64,000 nucleotides of DNA from Petrolisthes cinctipes (GCA_033782935.1 JAWQEG010001360.1:216001-280000), one strand, 5' to 3'; counted from the stretch's first letter, positions 44,399 to 56,720 are shown. A program made the numbers and translations. Notes: generated from the letters alone by a model not told the origin.

Positions 44399-44738
44399 AT
44401 CATGATATAAATATTTGTCTGTATGCTTGTGCTTCATTCTGTTATGTTTTCGTGATGTGAGTGTGAGTGCGCATGTTTGTTTGTTTTTGTTTTTGTTTGT
44501 GGTCATTGGGTTCTCGTGAGTCCCGCTTACCCTTGTGTACTGTTGTCTGCCTATTGACTGACGCTACGGCGCAATGAATTAAAAAAAAAAAAAAAAAAAC
44601 CTTTTCAATTTTTTTAATCATTTTTGTTGGTGCAGGTCTGACCTTGTGATAGTTTCAGTGGGCTGTCGTCCAGAAAGGATCCGAGCCATATCGCCGCCCC
44701 AAACTCAGGTGGGCTAGAGATTGTGGTGCGCGAGTGTA

Positions 44739-45115
44739 CAGTCGCGAGCTGAAGGGATGGGAAGGTGCCCATTACAAAGATATTTTCAGAATACGAGCTT
44801 GCACTCACCGTAATACATAACTCACTCATTTATTCAAACTCTATCTTTCTACACGTGTGTGAGAAAGAGAAAAAGAAAGAAAGAGAGACGTGGGGGGCGG
44901 GCAGGTGAGGAAATTAAGGAGACGGAGAGAAGAGGGGGGTGGAAGTGGAGGAGGGAGAGTGTAGGCGGAGCTTTTCATACGTCACAGACAGCATGTCACG
45001 ATTTGTGTTAGTTTCCATGTCTGGCAAATCCAGTTTATGCCTCTTGGTATAGGCACAAGTGTCTTTATAATTTACAATTAGTGATTCATGATACTCTTAT
45101 AAATTAGGACACTCA

Positions 45116-45180
<65 letters not shown>

Positions 45181-46724
45181 TTCTACGGTCTGACGTGGCA
45201 TAGTGCAATACAAAATACAGGCCCAAAACATGCTGAAAATCGATGTTTTTGGTGCCCAGATTCATTATGTGCATGCATCTTCTGTACTCGTTTATATCCC
45301 AAGTACAGGCTAAAAACACCCGAAAAATCGACATTTTTAGGTCCCAGAAGCGGAAGGAAGATGACTTTAAAAGTATGGAGTAACTAATTCGCCCTTCAAC
45401 GCACAAGCTCCACTCACCATCATGATTATTGAAATCTTGGTGTACATTGACATAAAGTCTGTAAAGAGGCAAATAAACGCTTACAAAGGACAAAAAAGCT
45501 CATCAATGAAGTTCAAACTCTTCCTTATTCCTCTGACCTTTGAACCTCTCCATTACTCACTTTGAACGTATCCAAAACTCACCCAGGAAATCTAACTTCG
45601 AGGTAAAAATAAAGTTTGTACATACTCATAAATTTCGCAGTTCCATTACCGATTTAAATCAATGTAAAGTCAAATCCACCAAAAATTTTTACTATGTGAA
45701 GCTAAAAAGTTGACATTTTGTATTCTAAACGTACGAGTCACCATTACAACGAACATCTACATACTACAATAAATATTATATTTTGCTTATGAAAATCCTC
45801 AAATCCTTTAAATAACATAACTTGTACAAGTAGTGAGGAAAAATAAGCAAATTAAAAGTTATAATCCTTAATAGTGAATATTTCCTTCTTTAGAGATTTA
45901 TGTTAATTACCAACTAATCAGACTTTAATTGTACCATTAACCTTGGTAATATTTAGAGGTGAGTGTCGAGTTTTGTCTATCTTCACTGGGATAGTTGATA
46001 GTAGACCTGTTTGTTAATGAGATGGAGGTTGCCACATTGTCACATGTTCCTTCATCCAAAGGCTATATATAATCTAAGGCTTTCTATGACCTCCTTCCTA
46101 CCTTTATTCAGATGGTTAGGGGACAATACGAAAATTAAACAAATGTAATGATATCCTGAAGTTGCAAGATGTTAGACGAATAAATTGCGTGTCACTCCAT
46201 CTAACCTTGAATCACTTGTTAATTTTATCACTCCCTTGAAGTTAGTGAATACACAACTCCTGAGAGAGGTGCACGTTCACTATCAGTTCTTGCTGAAGGT
46301 AATACACAGAAAGAATATAACAATATCTCGGGTGTTGTCTATTGGTAGATACAAGAAGTTATCCCAATAATATTACTGTATGTATGTGATTTTGTATCTT
46401 ATTTTGGTCTCCACCCAACATTCATAATCGTGGGAGGGAAAATTTAATATTGATAGTATAAAATTAATGCTGTGAGAGATATTGTTAGCGTACTTATGTT
46501 CGTGAGCCTGTGAACAGAAAAATATTTGATTTTTTCAGGCAAAATTCTGCTGGTTGTGATATGAAGGAAGCTTTTCTCTGATAACTGTGCTGAATTCAAT
46601 TTACGATGTGATGCAATATACTGCCTTTATCACGAACACCCCCCTCCCTCTTCACTTCTTCCTAACCCAATACTTCCCTTCCACACTTTGCCAGGGTCTA
46701 TACAGTATGAATCTTCTGATTATT
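44739..46724. repeat. Unassigned DNA with a (CA)n(GA)n microsatellite
   Basis: 45113-45177 is a CA run passing into a GA run. 45245-45302 repeats the segment at 384-441 near SDR copy 1. The remainder shows no gene or element ends. Confidence 0.5.
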
Positions 46725-47309
46725 CAGCCTGGCAACAGTGACGGTGGCAGCCAGGATACTGCCATAGCCATCCCAGCCACCACCAGTCAGTCTATTCGAA
46801 CAGTGAGTAGTGCAAAGATGTATTTTCATCACTCCTCTTTTCCTGTAATTACCATGTATGTACAGTCGGCAAAAAAAAGTATCAACACCACCCTTACATT
46901 GAAATTAAAAAAAATTGCACTTTAAGGTTGGTACTCTTGATCTGTGGATCCCGGACAGGGAATGTGACTCAGAGTTGCCAGATTTGAAATCGGCCTCATT
47001 ACCAAATTCAATTGGTATTACAATTCATGAAATTTTTTAATATTCTCCAATTAGGGATATAATTATAAATGATCAAGAGCAATCATTATTTGTAAATTCA
47101 TTATGATAAAACATGCCAGAATCACATTTTTCAACACAACAATATGAAATATGATGTCATTGACGTTTTTTACATACATGGTAATTACAGGAAAAGAGGA
47201 GTGATGAAAATATGTCTTTCCACCCTCACTGTTCGAGTAGACTTGACTGGTGGTGGCTGGGATGACTGTGGCAGTATCTTGGCTGCCACCGTCTACTGTT
47301 GCCAGGCTG
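46725..47309. mobile_element. Foldback element with about 140-bp inverted repeats
   Basis: 46725-46865 and 47170-47309 are inverted copies: ends CAGCCTGGCAACAGT, inner part with CATGTATGTA / TACATACATG, both including AATTACAGGAAAAGAGG-like sequence. The total is 585 bases. No coding sequence; the flanks do not show a certain target duplication. Confidence 0.7.
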
Positions 47310-47444
47310 AAATTAGATTGTTAAAATTAAAAAAACTTTGAGGTCGAATGAATGCTACACCCGCAGTGCTCCAGACTTGTTTTACTACGCCTGCGAATTA
47401 AGAGTTAAGGAACATTATGGCCTATGTAAGAACTTTGGCTCTGA

Positions 47445-48119
47445 TTAAAACACCCTTACCATATTTATTGATGCGACCCATAGATAGTAATCAAATATTT
47501 TTTTCCAGATACCTAGAATCAGCATGAGATTACCTTGCCCCTCCCTATAGTAAGCCACAAACCAAAAGGGTGTAGAATCGCTGCGTTCCCTACGGACATG
47601 CTCTACAGAGTCATAAAAAATGTTAGGGCAGTATTCATTATCACTGTCACCTGCATTTATTGCCCATATCATCTGAACCGTACCATAAGCATCCCCCACA
47701 GACAGAAAATCTTTTGCCTAAAAAGCTGCTTTTGCAGCAGCGTTAGTATTAAAAGTAATATAGCTTTGATTGGATCGGCAGTTACTGTCATAACCGAGAC
47801 AGATACGGAGAACTACTCCAAAACGCTTGAAAAGGAAGTGAATGGCAGCATAAGAGAGAGATGCGAATACGTCAGTCAACATTAAAGTATCCAGACCGCT
47901 AGCAGGTTTCAATGACACAATACCTGACCTTTTATCCGTAGCAATTGCATAGGGAGAGTGAGTTCCAGCCTTCTTTTGGGAACCATCACCACCACAACCA
48001 TGATATCCACATGATATTAGTAATTTTGGGAAGGGCCCCAGGAACCAAGAGCTACCACCTACAAGGCAGTCGAGGGGACTGAGAGCTGGTCGCCATGGGC
48101 CGGGTACCTTGTCCCACAT
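47445..48119 (-). pseudogene. Degenerate coding stretch of unknown function
   Basis: Two consecutive minus-strand open pieces (48119-47718 and 47717-47445) share one frame and are separated by a single TAG. They give about 220 codons of varied, non-repetitive protein-like sequence (GTHSPYAIATDKRSGIVSLK; SYAAIHFLFKRFGVVLRI; GDAYGTVQMIWAINAGDSDN; TPFWFVAYYREGQGNLMLIL). I do not recognise the family. It could be a decayed gene or an element fragment, or chance. Confidence 0.3.
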
Positions 48120-48789
48120 GGAGCCACTCGTTTAAAGAAGCAGCTCCAAAGGTAGAAAGTTTGCCCACGACGGTGCTGAGATCCCCTTCCCCAACATCTC
48201 GCAGCCCAAACACCCAACCATCCAACACAGGACGGCACGTAGAGGGTGGTCCCTCTGGCGGGCAGCTCTGATAGCTCTTACTGGCAGCCTATTGCATGGG
48301 AACCATTTAGTTTGGTCCCTCGCTGGCGACCTCTCTAAAATCAGAAGCCCCCTCTCCCCGAAATCTGGGCAGAGCAAGGCCAGAGTCCCCTCTATTCTAG
48401 GTCGCCAAGTCTCAGGGACACACAAGCATCCAACCACGAGAAGGCGGTTCCCTCTGTGTGGGAGGGGGGGGGGGTGTAAGATGCACGAGATAAGAAATTT
48501 TGAGTCATTCATAAGAAGTGTTGTGGATTAGGTAATTGCGGTGAGCTGTATGACTGCTCCATTTGTTTGAAGGAGGTAAACTGATATGGGCGAATTGAAA
48601 AGATGCCAGAATCCTATGTTTTGAGCCTAAGAGTGTTTACATGGTTTGATAAAGTACTTACCAATGAATGTTCTGAAGCGTGTTTGTTGGAATCATCAAT
48701 ATGCAGTCTTGGCGTTACTATCTCCTTCAAAACCATTATATACCAGGAATATGTCGAAAAATCAGTTTTTTTTTTCTTAGTATGTGACA
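48120..48789. other. Unassigned DNA
   Basis: A GC-richer stretch at 48130-48480 has an open minus-strand frame without any recognisable motif. The region ends where homology to the SDR copy 1 flank begins. Confidence 0.35.
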
Positions 48790-49128
48790 CCAATATATAC
48801 ACGTATTCAGCGGTGAAGGGATTGGTATCATTATTATAACCGCTTCGTAGAATAAATGTGGCTACTTAGTATAAAGTCCTAAATTAACAAAATTCGAGGT
48901 GGTAGAAATGAAGCTTAGTGTTGAGAGAGGCATGTATATACTCAGCAAATTGTGACTCATTCTCAGGTTTATCCAAGGATAGTGCAGTGCATATTCTATT
49001 GCAGTCTATTTTCCTTGGGTCTATCCATATAGATAATTACAATGCTTAGCCAAATTGGTCCATTCGTCATCAGCTAAGCTAGACAACATTCATTAGACAT
49101 ATATTTATTTATCTCTTCCTTTATCTGT

Positions 49129-50490
49129 GAGACAGGAAATTAAGATTTTTGTTAATTAAGTGATGTAAAAATTATTACTAATAAATTTTACCTTCTCCCC
49201 GACTTATTCTTGGACTTTCGTTGTGGTGGCTTCAACGATCGTCAGCAGAGGTTAATCTCCCCTTCTATTCCAACTTCCATCAAAATAAATGTATTTGTAC
49301 GGTTCTTTTGTTATATATGCATTTATAATAGTATTAGCAGAATCGTAAAGGTGTACGAAAACAACCAAATTACAATTGCTTTACTATATTTATAAATTTC
49401 AGTCAGACACCAACAAATATTTAATTAAACAATTAATAAATTAATAACCACATGCATACACTTCCACACAAATTGAAAATAGAAGCTAGCTAATGTATCT
49501 CAATAATCACGGCACTCGTTTTCTTTCAACGGTCTCGTAACAGTCTTGCATAATTTTTCTTACGATTTTTCTTACGTAAATTCATTGACTAAGCAAGACT
49601 AACATTGTGATTAATTATTTATTAGGTGATATTTCAAGACCTTCCTACTCAATTACTTTAATTAATATTCAAATTCAAACTAACGCTATAACGAGTTTGG
49701 AACCTAAAACCTGAAGATCGCTTCCTAGGCTTCAGTTAAAGATTATGTCCTACACCTGTGAATTTTCAATGTCAATACACACAGTATCACTCGTAATCTC
49801 GTACCTTCTCGGTAGACCCCAGCCTTGACTGGCCTCGTAGGAAAAACCGGCTCCACTCCTCTTACCTTATTTAATCAACCAATTGTCTGATGCAATCGAT
49901 TAATAATATAACCATGAAGCTTTGGAAAACTGATAGTTTACCTAGCTATTCAATTTCCGGTTATCTCTTCGTCACGAGAGACAAAGGCGAGATAAGAGAG
50001 AGCAAGGACGAGCAATACGTGTGTTATCACTCGCGGTGTAGACCGAACTGAATTCAAACTGGCTGGCCTGGCCGGCAACGCATCCACGTGTCTGCGATCG
50101 ATACCCTGGCGCCATACCAATTCGTTTATATGCGCACCTATAATAACTAACTTTACATCCTATATAATTATACATCAGTTATACATGCAATTTTAATTAA
50201 CGACATATAAATAATTCCCTATGAATTTCCCACTTCACGATATATGCAATTCTAGGAATTGATTTGTCTTGGCATGATTAATTCCTTCGGTAATGATACG
50301 AGCAAGAATTATGGACGAGTCGACAGCCGTGGAGGGGACGAGGGTCGGTGCTATCAAATCTTGTACCTTCTCCACCCACATACGGTAAAGCTAACTAACT
50401 ACACCAGTGTTAACTTCCATCTGGGCCAATAAGCCCTATTCTCTCTGCTACGATATTATATAATAATGCCACGAGAATCAACTCGTGATA
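49129..50490. mobile_element. 1.36 kb insertion in the copy 2 upstream region
   Basis: Present upstream of SDR copy 2 and absent from the matching place in copy 1 (near 700). It is flanked by ATCTGT on both sides (49123-49128 and 50491-50496), a likely 6-base target duplication. It begins GAGACAGGAAATTAAG and ends AACTCGTGATA. No terminal inverted repeat, LTR partner or coding frame was recognised, so its class is open. Confidence 0.55.
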
Positions 50491-52267
50491 ATCTGTCTAC
50501 CTTCCATCCTACCTATATTTTTATCTGTCCTTGTAGCTAGCAATACGTCTGTCACGTGTTATCTGCCAGCTGGTGTGAGGATGTTGTTTGAGGTGTTGGT
50601 GACGCTAGTGGTGTTGGTGGTGAGTGTGAGGGTGTGGAACCTGACTACTTCTGGCCGATGTCACTCCACCAGGTCAATGAAGGGCAAAACTGTTATCGTC
50701 ACTGGGGGATCCGCAGGTCCGTTCTTATCTTGTTATTTAAGAGGCTACTATACATTAAGTACACTGGAGTGCCTTCAATCCTCCAAAGTATGGTAGGAAA
50801 CAAGACTAGATTAACAAAAATAATGGTGTCCTCTTGCATGGAATTGTTTGGAGAAATTGTTGCTCCAGATATAGCAACACGATACTATCCCCTGAATAAC
50901 TGTCGACAAAGCACCGGTACCCTCATCTCATATGTTACCCTTTTCATTTAATATAAAGCAAACCAAGATCATTTATTGTATACGATAAATATTTATGTAC
51001 ACAACCATGTAATACATTAAATTATATAAACACACGAAATAAACCGTACTCAAAACAAATATTGAAAGATTGGTATTATCTGAAACGGAGACTGTGTATT
51101 TTCTGCTAAGTTACAAACAAATAAAAAAACAGTCATGGTTTGTCAACCTCGGACGTGATACCAAGGTTACACAGAAAACCCCTGAACTTCAAATAAACAT
51201 TTTGTCGACGATGAAACTATACTTCTTCCCTTCCCCTTAAACAGGCATCGGGCTTCACACTGCAGAGGACCTGGTGAGGAGGGGGGCACGGGTCATCCTC
51301 GCCTGCCAGAACCTGGAAAAGGCATACAAAGTGGCAGGTCAGAACGCACACCTCTCTACTGTAATATGTTGGTCCCGAGTCAATCACTTTCTGATCGTCA
51401 ACGACTCTATCTTTCCTTATTCTTCGTTTTAAGTTTGTAATCCATTCTCTCTTCCCCCTGATCGGCGCTATTGGTATTTCTATTTCATAATTTATATTTA
51501 TATTTTTTTGTCAATCAGTCGCCAATTTTGTAACCAATAATCTGCCTTCCTCAGATAATTATAAGCAAAGTTATAGTCAGATATTTGTGAGCACACTTAT
51601 AAACATGTGCTTGGATCTGGACTCATGACGTCACTTTGACACAATGGATATATATACAAGATATGGTACAAATGATGATGTGTGTGATAGTGGTGACATA
51701 TACAGGATGGGTCATGGGCTGGGGTGATGGAGGTGACCGGTAAGATGGACCCACGCAAACCCTGTCGTTTAAAAGGTATTAAGTGTAGAGAACTTTACCT
51801 GAAGAGATTATGGGACCACGTGATATATTATTTGACATTTTAAAACACTTGATGTACACGATAATCCATCCAAATAAAATATAAAAAAGGATATGTCATA
51901 AGCATTTGTTCAAATGCTAAGTGAAACGTGCAGGAGTGTTTCCCTCGTACAAGATTGGTTGGTTGGTCGGCTGGTATTTGAGTCAGTGATATGCAGATTT
52001 TGAGATGCTTTCTTTCTTAATTTATTTTTTTTTAAAGAAGGTAATACACTTTTTGTACATTAGAGTGACTTGATTCCTCCAAATTACATCAAAAAACAGA
52101 ACCAATGGATAAAATATAATGATATTCTGTTGCTTGAAATAGTTTGGCGGAATCAATTGCTCCAGATATACCACCAACAACACTGTACTACATACATACC
52201 CTTAATGTGACGTAACCTTTGTACAAAATGAATAACTAACTGAGAGCGACACAATTTTTCCTCAGCC

Positions 52268-52270
52268 TAG
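52268..52270 (+). other. Premature TAG in exon 3 of SDR copy 2
   Basis: The reading frame set by exons 1-2 gives Ala77 then TAG. Copy 1 has CAG at 2458-2460. Using the alternative AG five bases downstream would instead shift the frame. Confidence 0.85.
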
Positions 52271-52535
52271 CTGAAGGCAAAGGCGAGCCAGGGCGGGGAG
52301 GTAGCGGTGCGGCGCCTGGACACCTCCGACCTCAACTCCATCAGGACATTTGCTAAGGAGATACTTGATACTGAGAAACGCATCCACGTCCTGGTGAGGT
52401 GGTCAGAGAAGACAGGGCAGGAGTCGAAGGGTTATTTATATATCATACACAATTATAATAATAATATAATAATGATAATGATTATTATTATTATTATGAT
52501 GATAATAATAATAACAACAAAAATACACTTGTTAC

Positions 52536-52537
52536 AC
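52536..52537 (+). other. Lost splice acceptor before exon 4 of SDR copy 2
   Basis: Copy 1 reads TTGTTACAG|ATAAAC at 2764/2765. Copy 2 reads TTGTTACAC|ATAAAC, so the invariant AG is gone. The donor at 52394 is a normal GTGAGG. Confidence 0.85.
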
Positions 52538-52776
52538 ATAAACAACGCTGGGATCCTCGAGCCTCCTGAAAAAGTGATGACTAACGAAGGCCTTGAGCTG
52601 ACCATGGCAACCAATCACTTCGGTCACTTCCTTCTTACCAACCTGCTACTCGGTGGGTTCACTCTTGTCTTTATATCTCTCGATGGAATAAAAGAGTGTC
52701 CTCCAGAATATATCAAGCAACAACAGGCTACTGCCTTAATTTGAGTTGATCTGTCTCTTCCTTGCATACTCTAGAG

Positions 52777-53024
52777 CAGTGGTTCATAAACTGGGGGGCG
52801 CCAGAAACATCCAGGGGGGGCACAAATTTCCAAAAATTTTGAACCCGAACTCCCCAGCTGATACGGCTCGCTTCGCTTGCCACCGCACTCATACCATAAG
52901 TAATTTTAAATTCATAGTAGGCCTATACTGTTTGGTAAACATTTTAAAATTAAGGGATAGGGGGGCGCTGGATCTATACATAATGCAGAGGGGGGCGTGA
53001 GGCAAAGAAGTTTAAGAACCACTG
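52777..53024. mobile_element. hAT-like MITE in SDR copy 2 intron 4
   Basis: The 248-base element starts CAGTGGTTCATAAACT and ends AGTTTAAGAACCACTG, with 8-base flanks CTCTAGAG (52769-52776) and CTTTAGAG (53025-53032). The interior contains GGGGGGCG blocks and is unrelated to the MITE at the same target in copy 1. Confidence 0.82.
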
Positions 53025-54666
53025 CTTTAGAGAAATCACAAGCCTTCAATGTACCCAAACTACAGTACGGTATACTACTTATTTGATCAAGGGGTATATG
53101 AAGGGGATGGAATAAGGTAACCGTAATGTATAAGGGGTGTATAATGGGAGAATACCAAGGTGGGTGGGTAACTTTTTGCTTTTGACTCGGCTAAATTAAT
53201 TTCACAATATTATCTTTACATATATTTCCAAACAGTTAAAATAAACAGCGAATTATAATAGGAGTTTGTTGTACAGAATGTGAAACAATTTCCTCGCGTG
53301 CTTTGGGTTAATAAGTTGATTGGGTTAATAAGCCGACGCAATGGCGTCAAACTATTGATAGGTAACAAAACATAAGGGTTGACAGGATCCTTGAAAATCT
53401 AGTGACCACGGGCACACACACACTCCGGAACATACATTAATTGTCATCCACATTCACGCATTTTCGTGTCCAAAGGGAAAAATTGTGAATTCTCTGTTTA
53501 TATGTGTTTATTTAAATTTGTGTCGTCTTTTATCATTAATATCTGCGAGCCTCGTTCCTGGTTCATTGTGAGTGATGTGTGTTTGTACCGTCATGCAGAG
53601 CGACTGAAGCAGAGCGCCCCCAGCCGTATTGTGAACGTGTCCTCCCTCTTTCACACATTGGTCAGTAGCCTCGACTTGAATTCCCTCAACTTTGAAAAGG
53701 AAGTATACAGGCGGCGTGTCCCTTACAACCGCAGCAAACTCTGTAATGTTCTCTTCTCTCTGGAGCTGGCACGCAGACTGGAGGGGTCAGGTAACCTTTT
53801 TGTACATTTCCTCCCCTTAATTAACTAGATAAAAACTGAATATATTGTTCATATTTTATACTGTACGTACGGTCAGCATAAATAAGTATTGGGACTTCCC
53901 TATGGATAATTATAGTTAATTTCAATATAAGTGTGGTTCCAATATTTTTATTGCCGACTGTACAGTTCCGGACAAAACTTTTAGAATGTAAAGTTGTACT
54001 GCTCTCTGTTTCAGGGGTGACTGCCAACAGCCTCCACCCTGGTTATGTTAAGACGGACATATTGGTACCATATCATACCATACATGGAATGATAATGAAG
54101 CTCGTCTTCATTCTGTGGGCCAAGGTGAATCTTCAACACACACACATACATACATACACACATACTCACATCGTACTGGTAATCTTAAACAGTTCACTCA
54201 TAATGTACAGTTGGGGAATAATGTATCTGAACACTGTTGGTAGCTTCTGGCAACAGCCCCATTAGTAAACACCTCAGTGAGAGAAAGTATTTATGAATTA
54301 AATGATAACTTTTATTTCACTGTCTGTGGTTGGTCGAAGTCTCCCAATATCAGTTATCGTTATATCGTAATGGATAAATTTTGTCTATTGCTATCGTGTT
54401 TATCCCTGGCATTGTTACCAGAAGCCGCCAACGGTGTTCAGATACTTTATTCCCCAACTGTACAGTACAGTACATACTTATTCCTTTTTTCTTGGACGAG
54501 TTGGAGAGAATAATTATTTATTGATAGAGAGAACTATTTGACTATCTTCACAAGTCTTTCTTGCATAATGATTACCTAATAAGCGACTGACCATAGATGT
54601 GAGAATGTACTGGTTCTCTCAATCCCATAATTAATTCATCATAATGACAAACTTTTCATTTTACCT

Positions 54667-55272
54667 ATTTGCTCACATGTCTAGAACTGTACTCTCTTTC
54701 TGACGTCACAATGTTACAAACTGTGGGTCTAGCATCTGCCAAAAGAGCAAAAAAATTACATGGTTGTACATCTCATTCTTGTTGCCTCTTACGACACACA
54801 AGGAGTACAGGTCGGTTATTCTAGAGACAAACTTTCTGCTGTTCCTAAAGTAGAAATATTCATGAGTAACCATTACAACCACTGACGGTACCGATGTCCC
54901 TAGGTGAAAATCTCATGTGAAGCCTTGTATGATCTTTTAAAAAAAATATATACTTATATATGTTCCAACTTTACGTAGCACACAGTATCTGTACAACAAT
55001 ACCAATTAAAATCATAGTGCAAGACAGTGATTGTCTCCCTTAGAGGAACTATAAACAGTACGTGATATCATCCAACTGCTCTATTACTATGACAATAAAC
55101 GAACCTTGAGCTATCTGAAATATTTGTCAAAGATATTCCAGAGCAGCAGGATCAATATGAAGTAGAAATAAGGCAAGGCAGGTGTATACAAAACTATCCC
55201 TATATAATCATGTAATCTATAGGATACGGGTACTATTGCCGGAAATAAGAAATATTACCTCATTTGACCCTA
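54667..55272. mobile_element. 0.6 kb insertion in intron 6 of SDR copy 2
   Basis: Absent from copy 1 (near 15051). Left flank TTACCT (54661-54666); on the right an 18-base block TTACCTCATTTGACCCTA occurs twice in tandem (55255-55272 and 55273-55290). No coding sequence or terminal repeats; class unknown. Confidence 0.5.
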
Positions 55273-56189
55273 TTACCTCATTTGACCCTACCGTTATACG
55301 GTACCGAAAATAGTTGTGATAAAGTACTCGTCATCCATGTACAGCCAGAGTAAACGCTCACTATCAATATAATTATAATAATATTTATTCGATTTGCTGG
55401 CAATATCCAAAGGTTTTCTATAAAAAAAAAAAAAAAATCTAATCTTAACTTTCACTTGGGAATCTAATCATAACTATCAGTCTGTCACTAAAAGCTTAAG
55501 ATGAGTCAAGAGTAGCTCATAGGATGAGTTAGATATGAGTCAACTGCGAGTGACCTCTTCCCCACCACCAGGACAGTGAACTCGGGGCACAGACAAACAT
55601 CTACCTGGCAGTGTCCGAGGAAGTGGAGGGAGTGTCGGGTCGGTACTTCACAGACTGCAAGGTATGTATATATGTATGTATGTATGTAACATAAATTATA
55701 ACATCTACACTCACAGACAGAATAATGAAGCAATCTAATTGGGATGAAATTAATACGGTGAAATCTTAAAGAATAAAACAATTAGAATATGATGAACGTC
55801 AGCCAATACTGTTCAATATGAGTCGTGCTTTCCAATGGATTACATAATTTACTTTGGAGATCAATGAATTGTCATATACTCACCTCTGTCATGTCGCCGG
55901 CAGGAAGTAAAGACATCGAAGCTAGCCCGCGACAAGGACCTGGCAAAGAGACTGTGGGAAGTGAGTGAGAAGGCGGTGAAGCTCAGGCCGGAGGAGAAGT
56001 TCTGTTAACCTGGAAGCCCTCCCTCATCCCATCCATCCATCAAGGTGTTGCAGATGCCTATATAAGCAGTGTGACAGATCAGATATTTTATATTAGTGAA
56101 CCTTTCCATTTCTGTATTAGTAAGTTTTATTTCAATGTCTACGGTTCTAAATTATGAAGTTGGCAAATTTCCCCCTTCTAAGCAGAAAT

Positions 56190-56195
56190 AATAAA
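56190..56195 (+). promoter_or_regulatory. Poly(A) signal of SDR copy 2
   Basis: AATAAA at the position corresponding to 15953-15958 of copy 1. Confidence 0.55.
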
Positions 56196-56222
56196 GTTTC
56201 CACCTGCTGCTATATACTGTGT

Positions 56223-56638
56223 TACAGCCCCAGTGCTTGGCTTGTTTGTGTCTAGGGGAAGAATAGGGGTTGTGAACAGCTAGAGTATAACTCTGGTGGA
56301 TATGTTACTGTAATCAGTGGAGTTACGACTAATGAAATGGAACGAGAACTTCCACTCCACTCCCTCAATGGATATTTGCCCAGAAAGAGTAATGTAAATG
56401 AATGACTAATGATTTCAACATGTATAATATTACCATCACCAAATAAGTACAATATTTACAATTGAACAAAAGAGCAATATGAATGACGTTAACGTTAACA
56501 GACACAAAATTACACCAATTAGAACACCAAATATTAGAACACAATTATATCAGAGTTAGACAAAATAGAGTATATCAGAAAGAGCAGCAGAGATAGTATG
56601 CAATGATGGAGTGAGAGAATATCTCGTCACTGTTAAGT

Positions 56639-56640
<2 letters not shown>
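56223..56640. other. Unassigned DNA between SDR copy 2 and the SINE end
   Basis: No gene or repeat structure recognised. Confidence 0.4.
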
Positions 56641-56681
<41 letters not shown>

Positions 56682-56720
56682 CCCTGGCCTATCTACCATG
56701 GTGTTGGTCATTAAGGCCTT
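56641..56720 (-). mobile_element. 3' end of a SINE with a 41-base A tail
   Basis: On the minus strand TTAATGACCAACACCATGG is followed by ATAGGCCAGGG and 41 A residues (T run 56641-56681). The motif matches the 3' part of the SINE at 34366-34620. A second T-rich block follows at about 56717-56735. Confidence 0.6.

Larger units (their letters stand above)
38952..44599 (+). mobile_element. Full-length two-ORF non-LTR retrotransposon (RNase H-bearing)
   Basis: The 5' end carries a Pol II core promoter (initiator plus DPE). Then come a 300-base T/G-rich leader, ORF1, ORF2, a 3' UTR ending GCTACGGCGCAATGAATTA, and an A run (about 44580-44599). Both ORFs are open, so the copy may be recent. A short truncated relative is at 23401-23682. 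No clean target duplication was found; T-rich sequence on both sides hides it. Confidence 0.9.
37627..44736. mobile_element. TA-flanked terminal-inverted-repeat element hosting a non-LTR insertion
   Basis: Inverted repeats of about 75-90 bases: 37627-37715 starts CAGTCGCGCACCAC, and the reverse complement of 44664-44736 starts CACTCGCGCACCAC. They share CTCTAGCCCACC and GGCTCGGATCCTTTCTGGAC. TA flanks both ends (37625-37626, 44737-44738), as in Tc1/mariner. Without the inserted retroelement (38952-44599) it would be about 1.46 kb. No transposase was recognised inside; a GA microsatellite lies at 38014-38054. Confidence 0.7.
50581..56008 (+). pseudogene. Retinol dehydrogenase 11-14-like SDR, copy 2, probable pseudogene
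   Basis: Exons matching copy 1 in length and phase: 50581-50716, 51245-51337, 52266-52393, 52538-52652, 53599-53790, 54015-54124, 55572-55661, 55904-56008. TGGSAGIG, NNAG, VNVSS and YNRSK are all present. Two lesions break it: codon 78 is TAG (52268-52270) where copy 1 has CAG, and the exon 4 acceptor is AC (52536-52537) where copy 1 has AG. All other splice sites are intact, and introns remain highly similar to copy 1, so decay is recent. Exon 5 differs from copy 1 by about eleven replacements in 28 residues around the active site. Exon skipping or a cryptic acceptor could still allow some product, so expression should not be excluded. Confidence 0.8.

Noticed and set aside
48132..48512. 126-codon minus-strand frame
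   Set aside because: No motif, GC-skewed composition and no partner frames; probably chance.
52307..52744. 145-codon frame through exon 3, intron 3 and exon 4 of SDR copy 2 as retained-intron product
   Set aside because: The frame is open only because intron 3 is an AAT-rich repeat without stops; it would lack the cofactor loop.
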